From: Lignipirellula cremea
Lineage (GTDB): Bacteria; Planctomycetota; Planctomycetia; Pirellulales; Pirellulaceae
Direction: 5' to 3'
Assembly (NCBI RefSeq): GCF_007751035.1
Contig: NZ_CP036433.1
Coordinates: forward strand, 3,763,001-3,827,000
DNA length: 64,000 bases
Position numbers and translations under genes: made by a program. The first letter of the stretch is position 1, and every line of letters starts with the position of its first letter. Below, piece after piece: positions 1 to 9,020 of the stretch. The notes under the pieces are model-generated. The model did no database searches and had not been told where the DNA came from. It saw nothing but the letters and a program-made list of their open reading frames with translations.

Positions 1-124
1 AGGTGCGTCCTCCGGCCTCCCAAGGTATTGGTTGTCAGGTGAAGAAACTTTTTCCCTTGTAATCCCAGTTATTCCGAGTGCCGAGGTGCTTCGGGGCCTG
101 CTGGCGAGAAATGGAGCGCGAAAG

Positions 125-478
125 ATGACGGCTGCAGGAACAATGGTGAAAAACGCACTGGCCATGGTCAATGCGATGGAAACCTTGCTGATCCAGGCAC
201 AGGTAGAGTCGGACCGGCGGGAAGAGCCGCGACTGGCGTTTTTACACGACGTAGAAATTTCCTGGGATGGGATCGAGCCGTTCATGGGCTTCACCCGGGA
301 CATTTCCATGATGGGGATCGGCTTGCTGCATCAGCAGAAACCTCCGGAGTTGATATCGCTCAGAATTTTCCTGGGCGAGGGGCAAGAGCTTCGTTTGGGC
401 ATGCGGGTGCGCTGGTGCGAGGAACTGCGGAATGGCTGGTTCGCCACCGGCGGTGATCTGCTGGGGGTCGTGGAATAG
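125..478 (+). CDS. PilZ-domain protein
   Basis: A 117-residue protein built mostly of one PilZ domain, which usually binds cyclic di-GMP and passes the signal to motility, adhesion or polysaccharide machinery. The two signature motifs are visible: RxxxR at residues 32-36 (RREEP R) and the D/NxSxxG turn at 59-64 (DISMMG), followed by alternating beta-strand hydrophobics. I chose the ATG at 125. The frame stays open upstream to a TTG at 32, but that extension has no PilZ character and no clear ribosome site. There is no signal peptide or membrane segment, so it is probably cytosolic. No effector domain is attached, so the output is unknown. Confidence 0.8.
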   Translation: MTAAGTMVKNALAMVNAMETLLIQAQVESDRREEPRLAFLHDVEISWDGIEPFMGFTRDISMMGIGLLHQQKPPELISLRIFLGEGQELRLGMRVRWCEELRNGWFATGGDLLGVVE

Positions 479-877
479 TCCGCCTCGAACGGATCAGCAA
501 GAGCAGGGGCGGAGTAGGATGCGCCGGAACCAGGGGGGCAGGAGGCCCCTGGTCGGATCCCGTTTTTCGGCGCCAGGCTTACCAGAACTGGAGAGCTGCG
601 CAGGATTCGAAAACCTTCCGGAAAGGGCTATCTGCAGGGCTTGTATAGGACTAACCCGACTAATCCGAAGAATTGGCTGGCAAGAACGGCAGGGAGTGCA
701 GAAAGTGATGCACGCAGTCAAGAAGTGCTGCCAGGTACGACGATGAGACAGCAAGAATCAACCCAGCAATGGGACCTAGATGCGGTCGTCGCGACGCTCC
801 CGCCCACCGTGGGCGGCAAAGCGCGTTAAGCGAGCGTTTGCTGTTTTTCGCCTTCCCGGTGTTTGAGGAGTAATTGA
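479..877. other. Intergenic region, no gene seen
   Basis: About 400 bases between the PilZ gene and the Cys-rich gene. Short open frames exist on both strands, but none has a ribosome site or protein-like composition. A GAGGAG-type ribosome site sits just before the ATG at 878. The promoter of the Cys-rich gene is presumably here, but I could not assign convincing -35/-10 boxes. Confidence 0.4.
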
Positions 878-1441
878 ATGAATCGATTTCTTGTTCCCGC
901 GGTCTTAGCTGCCGCCACGATCTGTTTCGCCGGCACCAACGCTTCGGCGTTCAACCTGTTCGGCGGATGCGGCTGCAATGCCGCTCCTAGCTGTTGTGCT
1001 CCGTCTTGCGGATGCAACGCTGCCCCGTCTTGCGGTTGCAATGTTGCCCCGACCTGCGGTTGCGAACCGTCCTGCTGTGATTCGGGCTGCGGCCATCGTC
1101 ACGGCGGCATGGGCCTGTTCAAAGGCCTGTTCGGCCACAAGCGTTCGCACGGCTGCTGCGATAGCGGCTGCGATTCGTGCGGTGGTTGCGAGCCCTCTTG
1201 CGGTTGCAACGTTGCCCCGTCTTGCGGTTGCAACGCTGCTCCCTCTTGCGGTTGCGCCCCGACCTGCGGTTGCGAACCGAGCTGCTGTGGCTCGTCGCAC
1301 AGCTGTGGCTTCAAAGGCCACTTCAAGAAAATGTTCAGTGGCTTCGGTCACCGTCATCACGGCTGCTGCGATAGCGGCTGCTGTGGCGCCGAGCCGAGCT
1401 GTGGCTGCAACGTTGCCCCCAGCTGTGGTTGCAACTACTAA
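878..1441 (+). CDS. Secreted cysteine-rich repeat protein
   Basis: A 187-residue protein with a clear Sec signal peptide (about residues 1-24, ending in ASA) followed by a mature part of about 163 residues with 37 cysteines. The cysteines occur mainly as CGCN-(A/V)AP-(S/T) units, interrupted by two His/Lys/Phe/Gly-rich spacers (around GHRHGGMGLFKGLFGHK and GFKGHFKKMFSGFGHRHHG). It is followed by a strong terminator, so it is probably a single-gene transcript. I know no family assignment. The composition suggests either metal binding outside the cytoplasm or a heavily disulfide-linked wall or surface protein; both are inference. A good GAGGAG ribosome site supports the start. Confidence 0.85.
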   Translation: MNRFLVPAVLAAATICFAGTNASAFNLFGGCGCNAAPSCCAPSCGCNAAPSCGCNVAPTCGCEPSCCDSGCGHRHGGMGLFKGLFGHKRSHGCCDSGCDSCGGCEPSCGCNVAPSCGCNAAPSCGCAPTCGCEPSCCGSSHSCGFKGHFKKMFSGFGHRHHGCCDSGCCGAEPSCGCNVAPSCGCNY

Positions 1442-1508
1442 GCCTGAGTCCCTCCGGGGATTCATCACGACGCGACAAACCATCGCGGCGTTAAAACTCT
1501 AGATCAAC

Positions 1509-1541
1509 AAACAGCCCGCATGGCAATCATGCGGGCTGTTT
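1509..1541 (+). terminator. Rho-independent terminator after Cys-rich gene
   Basis: Perfect 14-bp stem (AAACAGCCCGCATG pairing with CATGCGGGCTGTTT) around a 5-base loop, 68 bases after the stop of the Cys-rich gene. The U tract is short (TTT). Confidence 0.85.
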
Positions 1542-1687
1542 GCGTTCTTGCACGCATGTCGCCAATCGGACGACGCCGTCAGAAACTATATGGCAAAGCG
1601 CCGGTTGATGGGTTAAAACACAACTCTCGCCTGTTGCCTTGCCGGGGACGCCCGGACCGCAATCACTCCGGCCTGTTGGAGCCCGCC

Positions 1688-2992
1688 ATGTCGATTCTTG
1701 TTCCGCCCTTTTCACGACGTCGTTTTCTGGAAGTCGGATCGGCCGGTCTACTGGGACTTACCCTGCCGGCGCTCTTGCGCTGGGAAGCCCAGGCCAAAGC
1801 GGCCGGCACGCCGGCCCCGCGGGCGAAGAACATCATTTTCTACTGGTGCCAGGGCGGACCGCCCCACCAGGACATGTGGGACATGAAGCCGAATGCGCCG
1901 GCGGAAGTACGGGGCGAGTTCAATCCGATCGCCACCGACCTGCCCGGCTACCAGGTGTGCGAGCTGATGCCCCATTTGTCGAAGCAGATTCACAAGCTCA
2001 GCATTGTCCGCGGCGTGAATCACCATATTCCCGACCACAACCCGGGCAGCATGTTCATGCTGGGCAGCGGCAACGCCCCCAACGCCACGACGTTCTTTCC
2101 CACCTATTCCGCCGTCGTCCAGAAAGAAACGCCCTCCCAGCCCGGGCTGCCGACGACGGTCGCCATTCCCAGCGAACCCAGCCAGGGGCCGGGGCCTGGT
2201 TTTCTGGGACCCGCGTACCGCTCGTTCGAAGTGCAGGGAGATCCGAACGAGGACGATTTCAAGGTGCGATCTATCAGCATGCCCGACGGCGTCGACCGGG
2301 AGCGGATGGCCCGGCGGCGAGCCTTGCTGCAGGAAACGAACGGCTTCTTCAATCCGCTGGAACGACGTCCCCCGTTGCTGCAGGGGCTGGATCAGTTTTC
2401 CGAGGCCGCGCACGATATCGTCCTGTCGGAGTCCACTCGCGAGGCGTTCCGCATTGAGAAAGAGCCCGACTCCGTCCGCGAGCGTTATGGCCGGGAGAAA
2501 CTGGGCCAGCGGATGCTGCTGGGACGCCGGTTGATTGAAGCGGGCGTCCGTTTCGTCACCATCACCGATCCTTACGGCTGGGATACGCACGGCGACAACT
2601 TCAATCGCATGCGGAAGAACATTCCGATCGTCGACCAGTGCTTCTCCGCGCTGCTGGAAGATCTGGATCAGCGCGGCCTGCTGCAGGAAACGCTGGTGAT
2701 GATGTTCGGCGAGTTCGGCCGCACCCCAAAGATCAATAAGAACGCCGGACGCGACCACTGGCCCCAGGCGATGAGCATCATCCTGGCCGGCGCCGGCCTG
2801 CCGGGCGGGCTGGTGTATGGCGAAACCGACGACCAGGCCGCTTACGTGACCGACAAGAGCCACTCGCCGGCCGACTTTGCCTGTACGCTGTATCGGCTGA
2901 TGGGGATCGACCCTCACCGCACCTACCCTGCCGGCAACGACCAGCCCACCCCCATCGTCCGCGGCGGCGAAGCGATCAGGGCGCTGCTATAA
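1688..2992 (+). CDS. DUF1501 family Tat-exported protein
   Basis: A 434-residue member of the DUF1501 family, a sulfatase/phosphatase-superfamily-like group highly expanded in planctomycetes. The N-terminus carries a twin-arginine signal (SRRRFLEVG then a Leu/Gly-rich stretch), so it is predicted to be exported folded. Family hallmarks visible: a FYWCQGGPPHQDMWD-type stretch near residue 50, a D-N-PGS segment, GWDTHGDNF, GEFGRTPKIN and GRDHWP near the C-terminus. The start at 1688 puts the Tat motif at the right distance; the frame is open further upstream to 1520, which overlaps the preceding terminator and is not used. Such genes often pair with DUF1549/DUF1553 cytochrome-like genes, but none is adjacent here. 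Substrate unknown. Confidence 0.9.
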   Translation: MSILVPPFSRRRFLEVGSAGLLGLTLPALLRWEAQAKAAGTPAPRAKNIIFYWCQGGPPHQDMWDMKPNAPAEVRGEFNPIATDLPGYQVCELMPHLSKQIHKLSIVRGVNHHIPDHNPGSMFMLGSGNAPNATTFFPTYSAVVQKETPSQPGLPTTVAIPSEPSQGPGPGFLGPAYRSFEVQGDPNEDDFKVRSISMPDGVDRERMARRRALLQETNGFFNPLERRPPLLQGLDQFSEAAHDIVLSESTREAFRIEKEPDSVRERYGREKLGQRMLLGRRLIEAGVRFVTITDPYGWDTHGDNFNRMRKNIPIVDQCFSALLEDLDQRGLLQETLVMMFGEFGRTPKINKNAGRDHWPQAMSIILAGAGLPGGLVYGETDDQAAYVTDKSHSPADFACTLYRLMGIDPHRTYPAGNDQPTPIVRGGEAIRALL

Positions 2993-3084
2993 GCCGAACT
3001 CCTGGCGTCGGGCGGTTCTTACGTCCCCTCCTGCCTTTGGTAGTTGTTTGGAGAACGTCCGTCTGACTCCCTCTCTTCCCAGTT

Positions 3085-3300
3085 TCATCCTCGAGCAATT
3101 AGTGAGTGGCACTTTTCGGCGCAAGGGCTGTCGGCCGGAGGCGTCAGGAAAACTCCGCCATTCCACTCGGCAAGGAATTTTCGATAGTCGTCCGGAAAAC
3201 GTCCGCCAAGGCTTTCCTCGGCAGCTTGAATGTCACACTCGCGGGATGGCGAGAAGACGGCATAGAAGCCATGTTTTGGCGGAAAGGTCGGAGTGTCCAT
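3085..3300 (-). pseudogene. Truncated SMI1/KNR4 (SUKH)-like gene
   Basis: A 71-residue frame whose middle (AEESLGGRFPDDYRKFLAEW followed by NGG) matches the start of the SMI1/KNR4 or SUKH fold: an acidic helix, then FPxDYxxFLxxxNGG. Known members are roughly 120-200 residues and the rest of the fold is missing here; the frame ends soon after LTPPADSP. I found no continuation in other frames downstream. SUKH proteins in bacteria are typically immunity proteins of polymorphic toxin systems, so this is probably a stranded immunity relic. It could instead be a short functional variant. Confidence 0.6.
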
Positions 3301-3395
3301 GCTTATAGACTTTCGTTGCCTTCGTCAGCTGAGAACAGAATGATAGAAGGTCCGCCAGCAATGCGATTTATCGGTGGCTACGTTCCATTGGACGT

Positions 3396-4805
3396 TTAAT
3401 TCGCCTGGTCGGCGAAGGTTCCGGGGGTGAACTCGATGGGCTGCGGCGTATCGACGGTGATCTTTTTCCAGGTGGCGCCGGACTCGCGCAAGGCGGACCA
3501 GTCGCCCGGTTGATAGGCGATGTTCAGGTTCGGCGTGTCGATGGCGGCGCCGTGCTCTGCGTGCGAGCGCATGACGGCTTCGACGATGCCGGTGGTTAGC
3601 AGGGTGCGTTCGGCCGGATATGGTTCTTTGCCGGTGATGAACATCTGCTGGATGGCGTGCGACAGGGCTTTGAACAGCCCGCGGTTCCCCCAGGGGCTGT
3701 TGAAGAAGGCGGTTGCTTGCGGCTTGGGTTCGTCGCGCAGGCGACAGGCGAAGTTCCAGCGGTTGCTGTTACTGCCCAGGCGAAAGATGACGCCTTCCAG
3801 TCCGTCGGCATAGGTGATACGGATCGCGTGCGGGCCCGAGAGTTTGACGGGCCCCGGCACTTTTGAAGAAGGGTCGGACGGTTCAGGGCGGGGCTTCATC
3901 ACGCCAATTTTGGGAAAGGGTTGACGCTGCGCTGCCATCGCTTTTTCGGCGTCCATCGCACGGTTGTACAGCTCGCGATGTTGTTCATGGGCGGCCTGGA
4001 ATCCGTCGCCGGTGAGCAGTTGCACCTGCGCGACGCCGGTCTCGCCGCCGCGTCGGGCTTCGACGATCGACTGCAGGACTTCCACGCCGTGAAAGTCGTA
4101 CGACTCGATACCGCCGCCATGCAGGGCGACGGCCGTTTCGATCTCGGCGTCTGCCGGCAAGTTGAGTTGCGGCTGGCGCTGCGCCAGCGGTACGGAGCTG
4201 CCGGCCATCAGCGGGAAGCCATGGCGCCGGGCTGTGTCGTACATCTGTCGCGCCCAGTCCCAGCGATAGGACAGGTGCTTGTCGTTGAAGAACGGCACGA
4301 ACCGTCCCGCCCGTTGCATCACGGCGACCGACTGGTCGAAGAACCTCTTCCGCGGGTACATCTTCTGGCCGAGTTGATTGAACGGATATTCGCCATGTTC
4401 GCCGATCGACAGGACCGCGTCGACGGCCAACTCTTTACCGCCCTGGCAGAGGGCTTTGTCGATGGACGGATACAGCGGAATCTGGAAGCGACGGGAGACG
4501 TCGCGGGCCATCTCTTCGGTCGGGAACTGATCGGCGTACAGGGCGACAACATCGACGCCTGGATCGGTGAGCTGGCCGTTGAAGTAGTACGGGCCCAGGA
4601 AGTTTTCCAGCAGGTTATACGCGTGCGAGCGAAACTGCAGGATCGTAAAGATGGCCGCCACCCGCGGCCGGCGCGGCGGTGTTTCCGCGCGGGCTGTTGG
4701 AGGAAGCAGCAACCCTGCGCCGGGGGCCAGCAGGGCGGCGCCTGCGGCGCTGGAATTCGCCAGGAACTGACGACGGGAAAGAGAGCCGGGGCGGTCGCGA
4801 TTCAT
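3396..4805 (-). CDS. Tat-exported planctomycete protein of unknown function
   Basis: A 469-residue protein starting MNRDRPGSLSRRQFLANSSA, a textbook twin-arginine signal (SRRQFLA) with an Ala-x-Ala cleavage region (TARA). The mature part has no catalytic motif I can name with certainty. It contains GEHGEYPFNQLGQ and a long soluble alpha/beta pattern, and reminds me of a large uncharacterised planctomycete family. The start is set by the Tat signal; the frame remains open upstream over the end of glnS, but those residues are the low-complexity antisense of the GlnRS tail. It lies 139 bases after glnS on the same strand and may be co-transcribed with it. Confidence 0.8.
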   Translation of the reverse strand: MNRDRPGSLSRRQFLANSSAAGAALLAPGAGLLLPPTARAETPPRRPRVAAIFTILQFRSHAYNLLENFLGPYYFNGQLTDPGVDVVALYADQFPTEEMARDVSRRFQIPLYPSIDKALCQGGKELAVDAVLSIGEHGEYPFNQLGQKMYPRKRFFDQSVAVMQRAGRFVPFFNDKHLSYRWDWARQMYDTARRHGFPLMAGSSVPLAQRQPQLNLPADAEIETAVALHGGGIESYDFHGVEVLQSIVEARRGGETGVAQVQLLTGDGFQAAHEQHRELYNRAMDAEKAMAAQRQPFPKIGVMKPRPEPSDPSSKVPGPVKLSGPHAIRITYADGLEGVIFRLGSNSNRWNFACRLRDEPKPQATAFFNSPWGNRGLFKALSHAIQQMFITGKEPYPAERTLLTTGIVEAVMRSHAEHGAAIDTPNLNIAYQPGDWSALRESGATWKKITVDTPQPIEFTPGTFADQAN

Positions 4806-4944
4806 GGCAAGTCTCCGCATGCTGCCTGGTCGTGGGGAGGCGGGTTGGTTGCTGGGCTTGCCAGTATACCGACCCGGGACTCGCCCTGACAGCAATTTCG
4901 GACTCCCGTGGCAGGCCGTTCCGCCGGCCCTTCGCACAGGGCGG

Positions 4945-6684
4945 CTACTTCTTCTTTTGCGACCCTTTTTGCTGGCCCTGTTTCTGTTCGCCCTTCTTTT
5001 GCTCTTTGGCCCAGCTGTCGCGGAGGCCGACGGTGCGGTTGAACACGGGGCGGTTTTCGATGCCGTCTTTATCGACGCAGAAGTAGCCGTTTCGTTCAAA
5101 CTGCACCCGTTCGCCTACCTGGGCCGACGCCAGGCTGGGTTCGAGTTTGCAGTTGGTGAGAATCTCCAGCGAAGCCGGATTGAGGTTCTCTTTCCAGTCC
5201 TGCCCTTCGGCCACCTTGTCGGGATCGGGTTCGCTGAACAGGTGATCGTACAGCCGCACTTCGGCTTCCAGCGCTTGCGGGGCGGAGACCCAGTGGATCG
5301 TTCCTTTGACCTTGCGGCCGTCGGCCGCGTTGCCGCCTTTGGTTTGCGGGTCGTAGGTGCAGCGGAGTTCGATCACTTCGCCGGCTTCGTTTTTGATGGC
5401 TTCCTGGCAGGTGATAAAGTAGGCCCAGCGGAGGCGAACTTCCTGGCCGGGCGCCAGGCGGAAGTACTTTTTGGGCGGGTCTTCCATGAAGTCGTCCTGC
5501 TCAATGTACAGCTCGCGCGTGAAGGGAACTTTGCGCGTGCCGGCGGACGGGTCTTCGGGATTGTTGACCGCGTCGAGTTCTTCGAGCTGGTCCTCGGGAT
5601 AGTTTTCGATGACGACTTTGAGCGGCCGCAGTACGGCCATCGCCCGGGGCGCCTTTTTGTTCAGATCGTCGCGGACGGACTCTTCCAGCCAGGACATATC
5701 GATGGTGCTGTTGAACTTGGAAACGCCGATCCGCTCGCAGAAGGCCCTCAGCGATTCGGGCGTATAGCCGCGGCGGCGGAGGCCGCAAATGGTCGGCATG
5801 CGGGGATCGTCCCAGCCGTTGACCAGCTTCTCATCGACCAGCTGTTTGAGCTTCCGCTTGCTGGTCACGGTATGCGTGATGTTCAGCCGGGCGAACTCGT
5901 ACTGCCGCGGTTTGGACTCCAGCTCCAGCTCGTTGATGAACCAGTCGTACAGGGGCCGATGGTCTTCGAATTCCAGCGTGCAGATGGAGTGCGTGATGTT
6001 CTCGATCGCATCGGACTGGCCGTGCGTGAAGTCGTACGTGGGGTAGATGCACCAGGCGTCGCCTGTCCGATGATGGGCGGCCGTGATGATGCGGTACATG
6101 ATGGGGTCGCGGAGGTTCATGTTGGGCGAGTTCATGTCGATTTTGGCCCGCAGCGTGTGCTGGCCATTGGCGAACTCGCCGGCTTTCATCCGGGCGAACA
6201 GGTCGAGGTTTTCCTCGACGGTGCGGTCGCGGAAGGGGCTGTTCTGGCCCGGCTTGTCCCAGCCGCCGCGGTACTCGCGGATCTGTTCGGCCGGCAGGGA
6301 GTCGACATAGGCTTTACCGTCGGTGATCAGTTTGACCGCCATGGCGTAGAGCTGGTCGAAATAGTCCGAGGCGAAGTACATGCGGTCGCCCCAGTCGAAG
6401 CCCAGCCAGCGGACGTCTTCCTGGATGGCGTCGACAAACTCTTCGTCTTCAGCCGTCGGGTTGGTGTCGTCAAACCGCAGGTTGCACTGGCCGTTGTATT
6501 TTTCGGCCAGGCCGAAGTCCAGGCAGATCGCCTTGGCGTGGCCGATGTGCATGTAGCCGTTCGGTTCGGGCGGGAACCGTGTTTGCACCCGTCCGCCATG
6601 CTTGCCCGATTGGATATCCTCGCTGATGATCGCTTCGAGAAAGTTCAGGCCCTTGGATTCGGGGGCGGGAGCGCTGTCGGTCAT
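4945..6684 (-). CDS. glnS: Glutamine--tRNA ligase
   Basis: Class I aminoacyl-tRNA synthetase charging tRNA-Gln directly with glutamine. The 579-residue protein shows the HIGH signature as [12 protein letters not shown] (residues about 39-50), the glutamate/glutamine-branch FDDTNP segment, and the KMSKS-equivalent loop as VTSKRKL. The C-terminal anticodon-binding beta-barrel part follows ([10 protein letters not shown] near the end). The length matches the E. coli type (about 550) plus a Lys/Gln-rich tail ([17 protein letters not shown]) of unknown use. I chose the start MTDSAPAPE at 6684; the open frame continues upstream but is low-complexity. Confidence 0.97.
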   Translation of the reverse strand: MTDSAPAPESKGLNFLEAIISEDIQSGKHGGRVQTRFPPEPNGYMHIGHAKAICLDFGLAEKYNGQCNLRFDDTNPTAEDEEFVDAIQEDVRWLGFDWGDRMYFASDYFDQLYAMAVKLITDGKAYVDSLPAEQIREYRGGWDKPGQNSPFRDRTVEENLDLFARMKAGEFANGQHTLRAKIDMNSPNMNLRDPIMYRIITAAHHRTGDAWCIYPTYDFTHGQSDAIENITHSICTLEFEDHRPLYDWFINELELESKPRQYEFARLNITHTVTSKRKLKQLVDEKLVNGWDDPRMPTICGLRRRGYTPESLRAFCERIGVSKFNSTIDMSWLEESVRDDLNKKAPRAMAVLRPLKVVIENYPEDQLEELDAVNNPEDPSAGTRKVPFTRELYIEQDDFMEDPPKKYFRLAPGQEVRLRWAYFITCQEAIKNEAGEVIELRCTYDPQTKGGNAADGRKVKGTIHWVSAPQALEAEVRLYDHLFSEPDPDKVAEGQDWKENLNPASLEILTNCKLEPSLASAQVGERVQFERNGYFCVDKDGIENRPVFNRTVGLRDSWAKEQKKGEQKQGQQKGSQKKK

Positions 6685-7055
6685 GGCGACTTCCTGTGGA
6701 ACGGACTGCAGGCATGGCGGCGGGAGCCGGCTCACGCGAACCGGCCTGCGCCTCTCCCCCCGAGTATAGAAGTCGCGACAAAAAACCGGTAGGGCAGGAA
6801 CCAGCGGCGGGGTCGACAATGCGGATGCTGTAAGTTCTACCCGAAGCGTTGCCCGGATTGAAAAAACTGGTCGAAGCGGCAGTCGAAAAGGCATGGCTTC
6901 GAGCCGCGATCAGGCAACGGGCGGCAGCAGACGGACCGGCAGGGCCGACGGAAGAGCCATCGGCCAGCAAAGAGAAGCCCTGTCGAGGATGGCAGACAGG
7001 CGGCGGCAATGCCGCGGATGGTTCCCGCTGGGTGGGAGCCAGCAGGCGAGGCCTC
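6685..7055. other. Intergenic region upstream of glnS
   Basis: About 370 bases containing no supported gene. Long open frames here are GC-driven and have no ribosome sites. The glnS promoter should be in this stretch. Confidence 0.4.
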
Positions 7056-7169
7056 TTACAAGGTGAAAGGGTCACGACGAGGGCCGTGAAGGCAAAGCGT
7101 GCTCGCGATGGCGCCGAAGGCGACCACGCCGCCGCTCATGAGTAACAGGAACAAGGTGTTGATGAACAT
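7056..7169 (-). CDS. Small membrane peptide (37 aa)
   Basis: A short frame, ATG at 7169 to TAA at 7056, encoding MFINTLFLLLMSGGVVAFGA and 17 more residues. Residues 3-26 form one hydrophobic transmembrane helix, followed by a short basic tail (HGPRRDPFTL). A strong ribosome site (GGAAGG, 7 bases before the ATG) supports translation. It sits alone between glnS and an exported protein gene. I do not recognise it; single-helix peptides of this size are often subunits or regulators of membrane complexes, but nothing here says which. Confidence 0.55.
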   Translation of the reverse strand: MFINTLFLLLMSGGVVAFGAIASTLCLHGPRRDPFTL

Positions 7170-7420
7170 GGGGATCCTTCCACGGTTCTTGGTTGGGTGG
7201 GCGACCTGAGTAAGTGCAATCGCCGTGCCAAAGAATGAGGGAGGGGGCCGTTAGCTCCGCTTTTCAGGCAACGAGAAGGAATCGCGCCGAAGGGTGCGCT
7301 TTCGCGAACAGAGAGGTTGCGCAATGGACGTCGCTTCGATCGCAGATCGTATTCAAACAGGCCGCACTTTCTGAGGCGTCGTGCGATCAACATGAAGGCA
7401 GGTAGAAAGCAGGAAATTAG

Positions 7421-7486
7421 GGCAGGTTTGCAACCTGTCATCTTTCCGTGCAATTCCGTCGGCGATGGACAGGTTAAAAACCTGCC
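7421..7486. repeat. Inverted pair of 19-bp palindrome-like repeats
   Basis: GGCAGGTTTGCAACCTGTC at 7421-7439 and GACAGGTTAAAAACCTGCC at 7468-7486 are inverted copies differing at two bases. Each is itself a small palindrome (AGGTT/AACCT). Could form hairpins or a cruciform. The rest of 7170-7632 shows no gene. Confidence 0.7.
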
Positions 7487-7632
7487 GTACGAAGAGGAAA
7501 GATTGTCTCACCCGTGAATCGACAAAGAGGTCGAAGCAGAAGGAGGGCGTCGCGGCCGATGGCGGCGGCGGTCGGGCGCTCAGCAGACGAGCTCTGCTGG
7601 CGCCATGGGGAGTTCCGTTACGGCCGGTTGGA

Positions 7633-8163
7633 CTACCAGGGGCCGCGCATGTAGTACACGCCGAACTGGTCGGTATGGCTGGGCCATTGCGGGGTCGGCA
7701 TGAAGCCGGCGCCTTGCGGAATGAACGGCCCGCCGCCCGGATACTGGCGGCTGAACTGGTGGTAGATCGGCGTGCTGGTGGTGTTGCCGACGCCCCAGCT
7801 CCACTTCGTCTGCATTGAAGCGGTGGGCGGCACGACGAGCGCTAACGGGCGGCCGTAGTCGGTGTGGTAGTAATGACCATGCCAGGGCGCCGAAGAGTAC
7901 TGCGGCCAGAAGCCGTGCGGGTGCGTGGCGTCCCGCCAGCGGCGTTGCATGTTGGCGTACGCAGCGGACGAGTACTCGCCGGCGTAGTAGGCGCCGCCGT
8001 CGGCCGTAACGACTCCGCCGCCGCTTGCGCTACTGTCGCTGGCGATCTGGGAAGCCGGCGGGCAATTGGCGCCGGACGCGGGCGCACTCTCTTGCGCCTG
8101 AAGATAGTTCGGCGCTGCGAGGGCGAATGCGCAGACGGCCGAACCCACAAGTTTTCGGAACAT
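7633..8163 (-). CDS. Exported Tyr/Pro/Gly-rich protein
   Basis: A 176-residue protein with a Sec signal peptide (MFRKLVGSAVCAFALAAPNY up to LQA) and a mature region rich in Tyr, His, Trp, Pro and Gly (HGHYYHTDYGRP, FSRQYPGGGPF). No known domain is recognised. The next gene on the same strand (8367-9020) encodes a protein of the same style, so the two may be distant paralogues or share a surface role. The tandem arrangement with a 203-base gap suggests separate promoters. Confidence 0.7.
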   Translation of the reverse strand: MFRKLVGSAVCAFALAAPNYLQAQESAPASGANCPPASQIASDSSASGGGVVTADGGAYYAGEYSSAAYANMQRRWRDATHPHGFWPQYSSAPWHGHYYHTDYGRPLALVVPPTASMQTKWSWGVGNTTSTPIYHQFSRQYPGGGPFIPQGAGFMPTPQWPSHTDQFGVYYMRGPW

Positions 8164-8366
8164 CGTTCGGGAACTCCTTGGCAGGGGTGGGGCTCGGGTT
8201 TAAGGGTTGGAAGGGACGGGTTCCCCAGCGAAGTACCGCGGGAAAGACAAGGGGCGATTCGTCTTTCCTGCGGTAGCCAGGCGGCAGGGCTGGCCGCCTG
8301 GTGTTTCGGCTGTCCGCTGGCGTTTTGGCGGGGCCAGCGAACGATCATGCCAGGGAGGAGAGCAAG

Positions 8367-9020
8367 TTAGGGCTGGGGCGGGCAGTAAGCCTGGCCGTGG
8401 GCGTGGCCGCTGCTGTAGCCGTAGGCGCCTTCACCGTAGCCGCCTTCACCGCCGGCGCCGGGCAGGCCGTAGCCAGTGTGGCGGTACTGCTTGTGGGGCG
8501 CTTTCCCGTTGAGGAAGTATCGCGGCGTGGTCGGGCGGAACTTGCCGCGGCTCCACGAGATGCTCGTTTTGTTGTAGCTGTCGTAGCCGATGCCATTGCC
8601 CTGGTACATGGTGTGGTAGTTGTAATAGTCGCGGTAGTGCGGATACATCCACTCGTGGGGCAGGAACGGCTGATAGGTGTAATAGGTATGGCCGACATGT
8701 TCCGGCACCGGCAAAGGCGACACGTACATGGCGGCGGGCACGCCGCCCATCCAGGGCTGGGCGTAGTAGTTATAAAACAGCTCAGGCGTCGGCCGCGGCA
8801 TCATTTGCGGCAACGGAGCGGCGTCGCTGGCGGCTGTACCTTCGAGCGTATCGGGTGCTGCGGACGAATTGCCCACTTCCAGACTGCCGTCGCTATCAGA
8901 AACGATCGGGTCGAGGGTGGGCGGCGCAGGGGCGGCGTCCTGGCACATGCCGGGAGCACACCACAAGAACGAACTGAATACGGCGGCCAGCACCGTGCGG
9001 CGGGGGAAAGTGCGGAGCAT
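8367..9020 (-). CDS. Exported Tyr-rich protein, HYRDYYNYH type
   Basis: A 217-residue protein starting MLRTFPRRTVLAAVFSSFLW with a signal peptide cleaved near GMCQ. The mature part has an acidic/Ala-rich linker, then an aromatic core (FYNYYAQPWMGG, MYPHYRDYYNYHTMYQ, RGKFRPTTPRYFLNG) and a Gly/His/Tyr tail ending YCPPQP. The core pattern recurs in planctomycete exported proteins but I know no function. The ATG at 9020 precedes the signal peptide directly. The gene is divergent from top6B. Confidence 0.75.
   Translation of the reverse strand: MLRTFPRRTVLAAVFSSFLWCAPGMCQDAAPAPPTLDPIVSDSDGSLEVGNSSAAPDTLEGTAASDAAPLPQMMPRPTPELFYNYYAQPWMGGVPAAMYVSPLPVPEHVGHTYYTYQPFLPHEWMYPHYRDYYNYHTMYQGNGIGYDSYNKTSISWSRGKFRPTTPRYFLNGKAPHKQYRHTGYGLPGAGGEGGYGEGAYGYSSGHAHGQAYCPPQP

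Noticed and set aside
905-1483. Antisense 192-residue frame in the Cys-rich gene
   Set aside because: Open only because the repeat units avoid stops in several frames; Ala/Thr/Arg-rich with no ribosome site.
3048-3399. Plus-strand frames over the SUKH-like fragment
   Set aside because: The minus frame carries a recognisable FPDDYxxFL...NGG signature; plus frames have none.
4804-6792. 662-residue plus-strand open frame
   Set aside because: Antisense to glnS, which carries clear class I synthetase motifs.
7136-7453. 105-residue minus-strand frame
   Set aside because: Overlaps the better supported 37-residue peptide gene in another frame and has no ribosome site.
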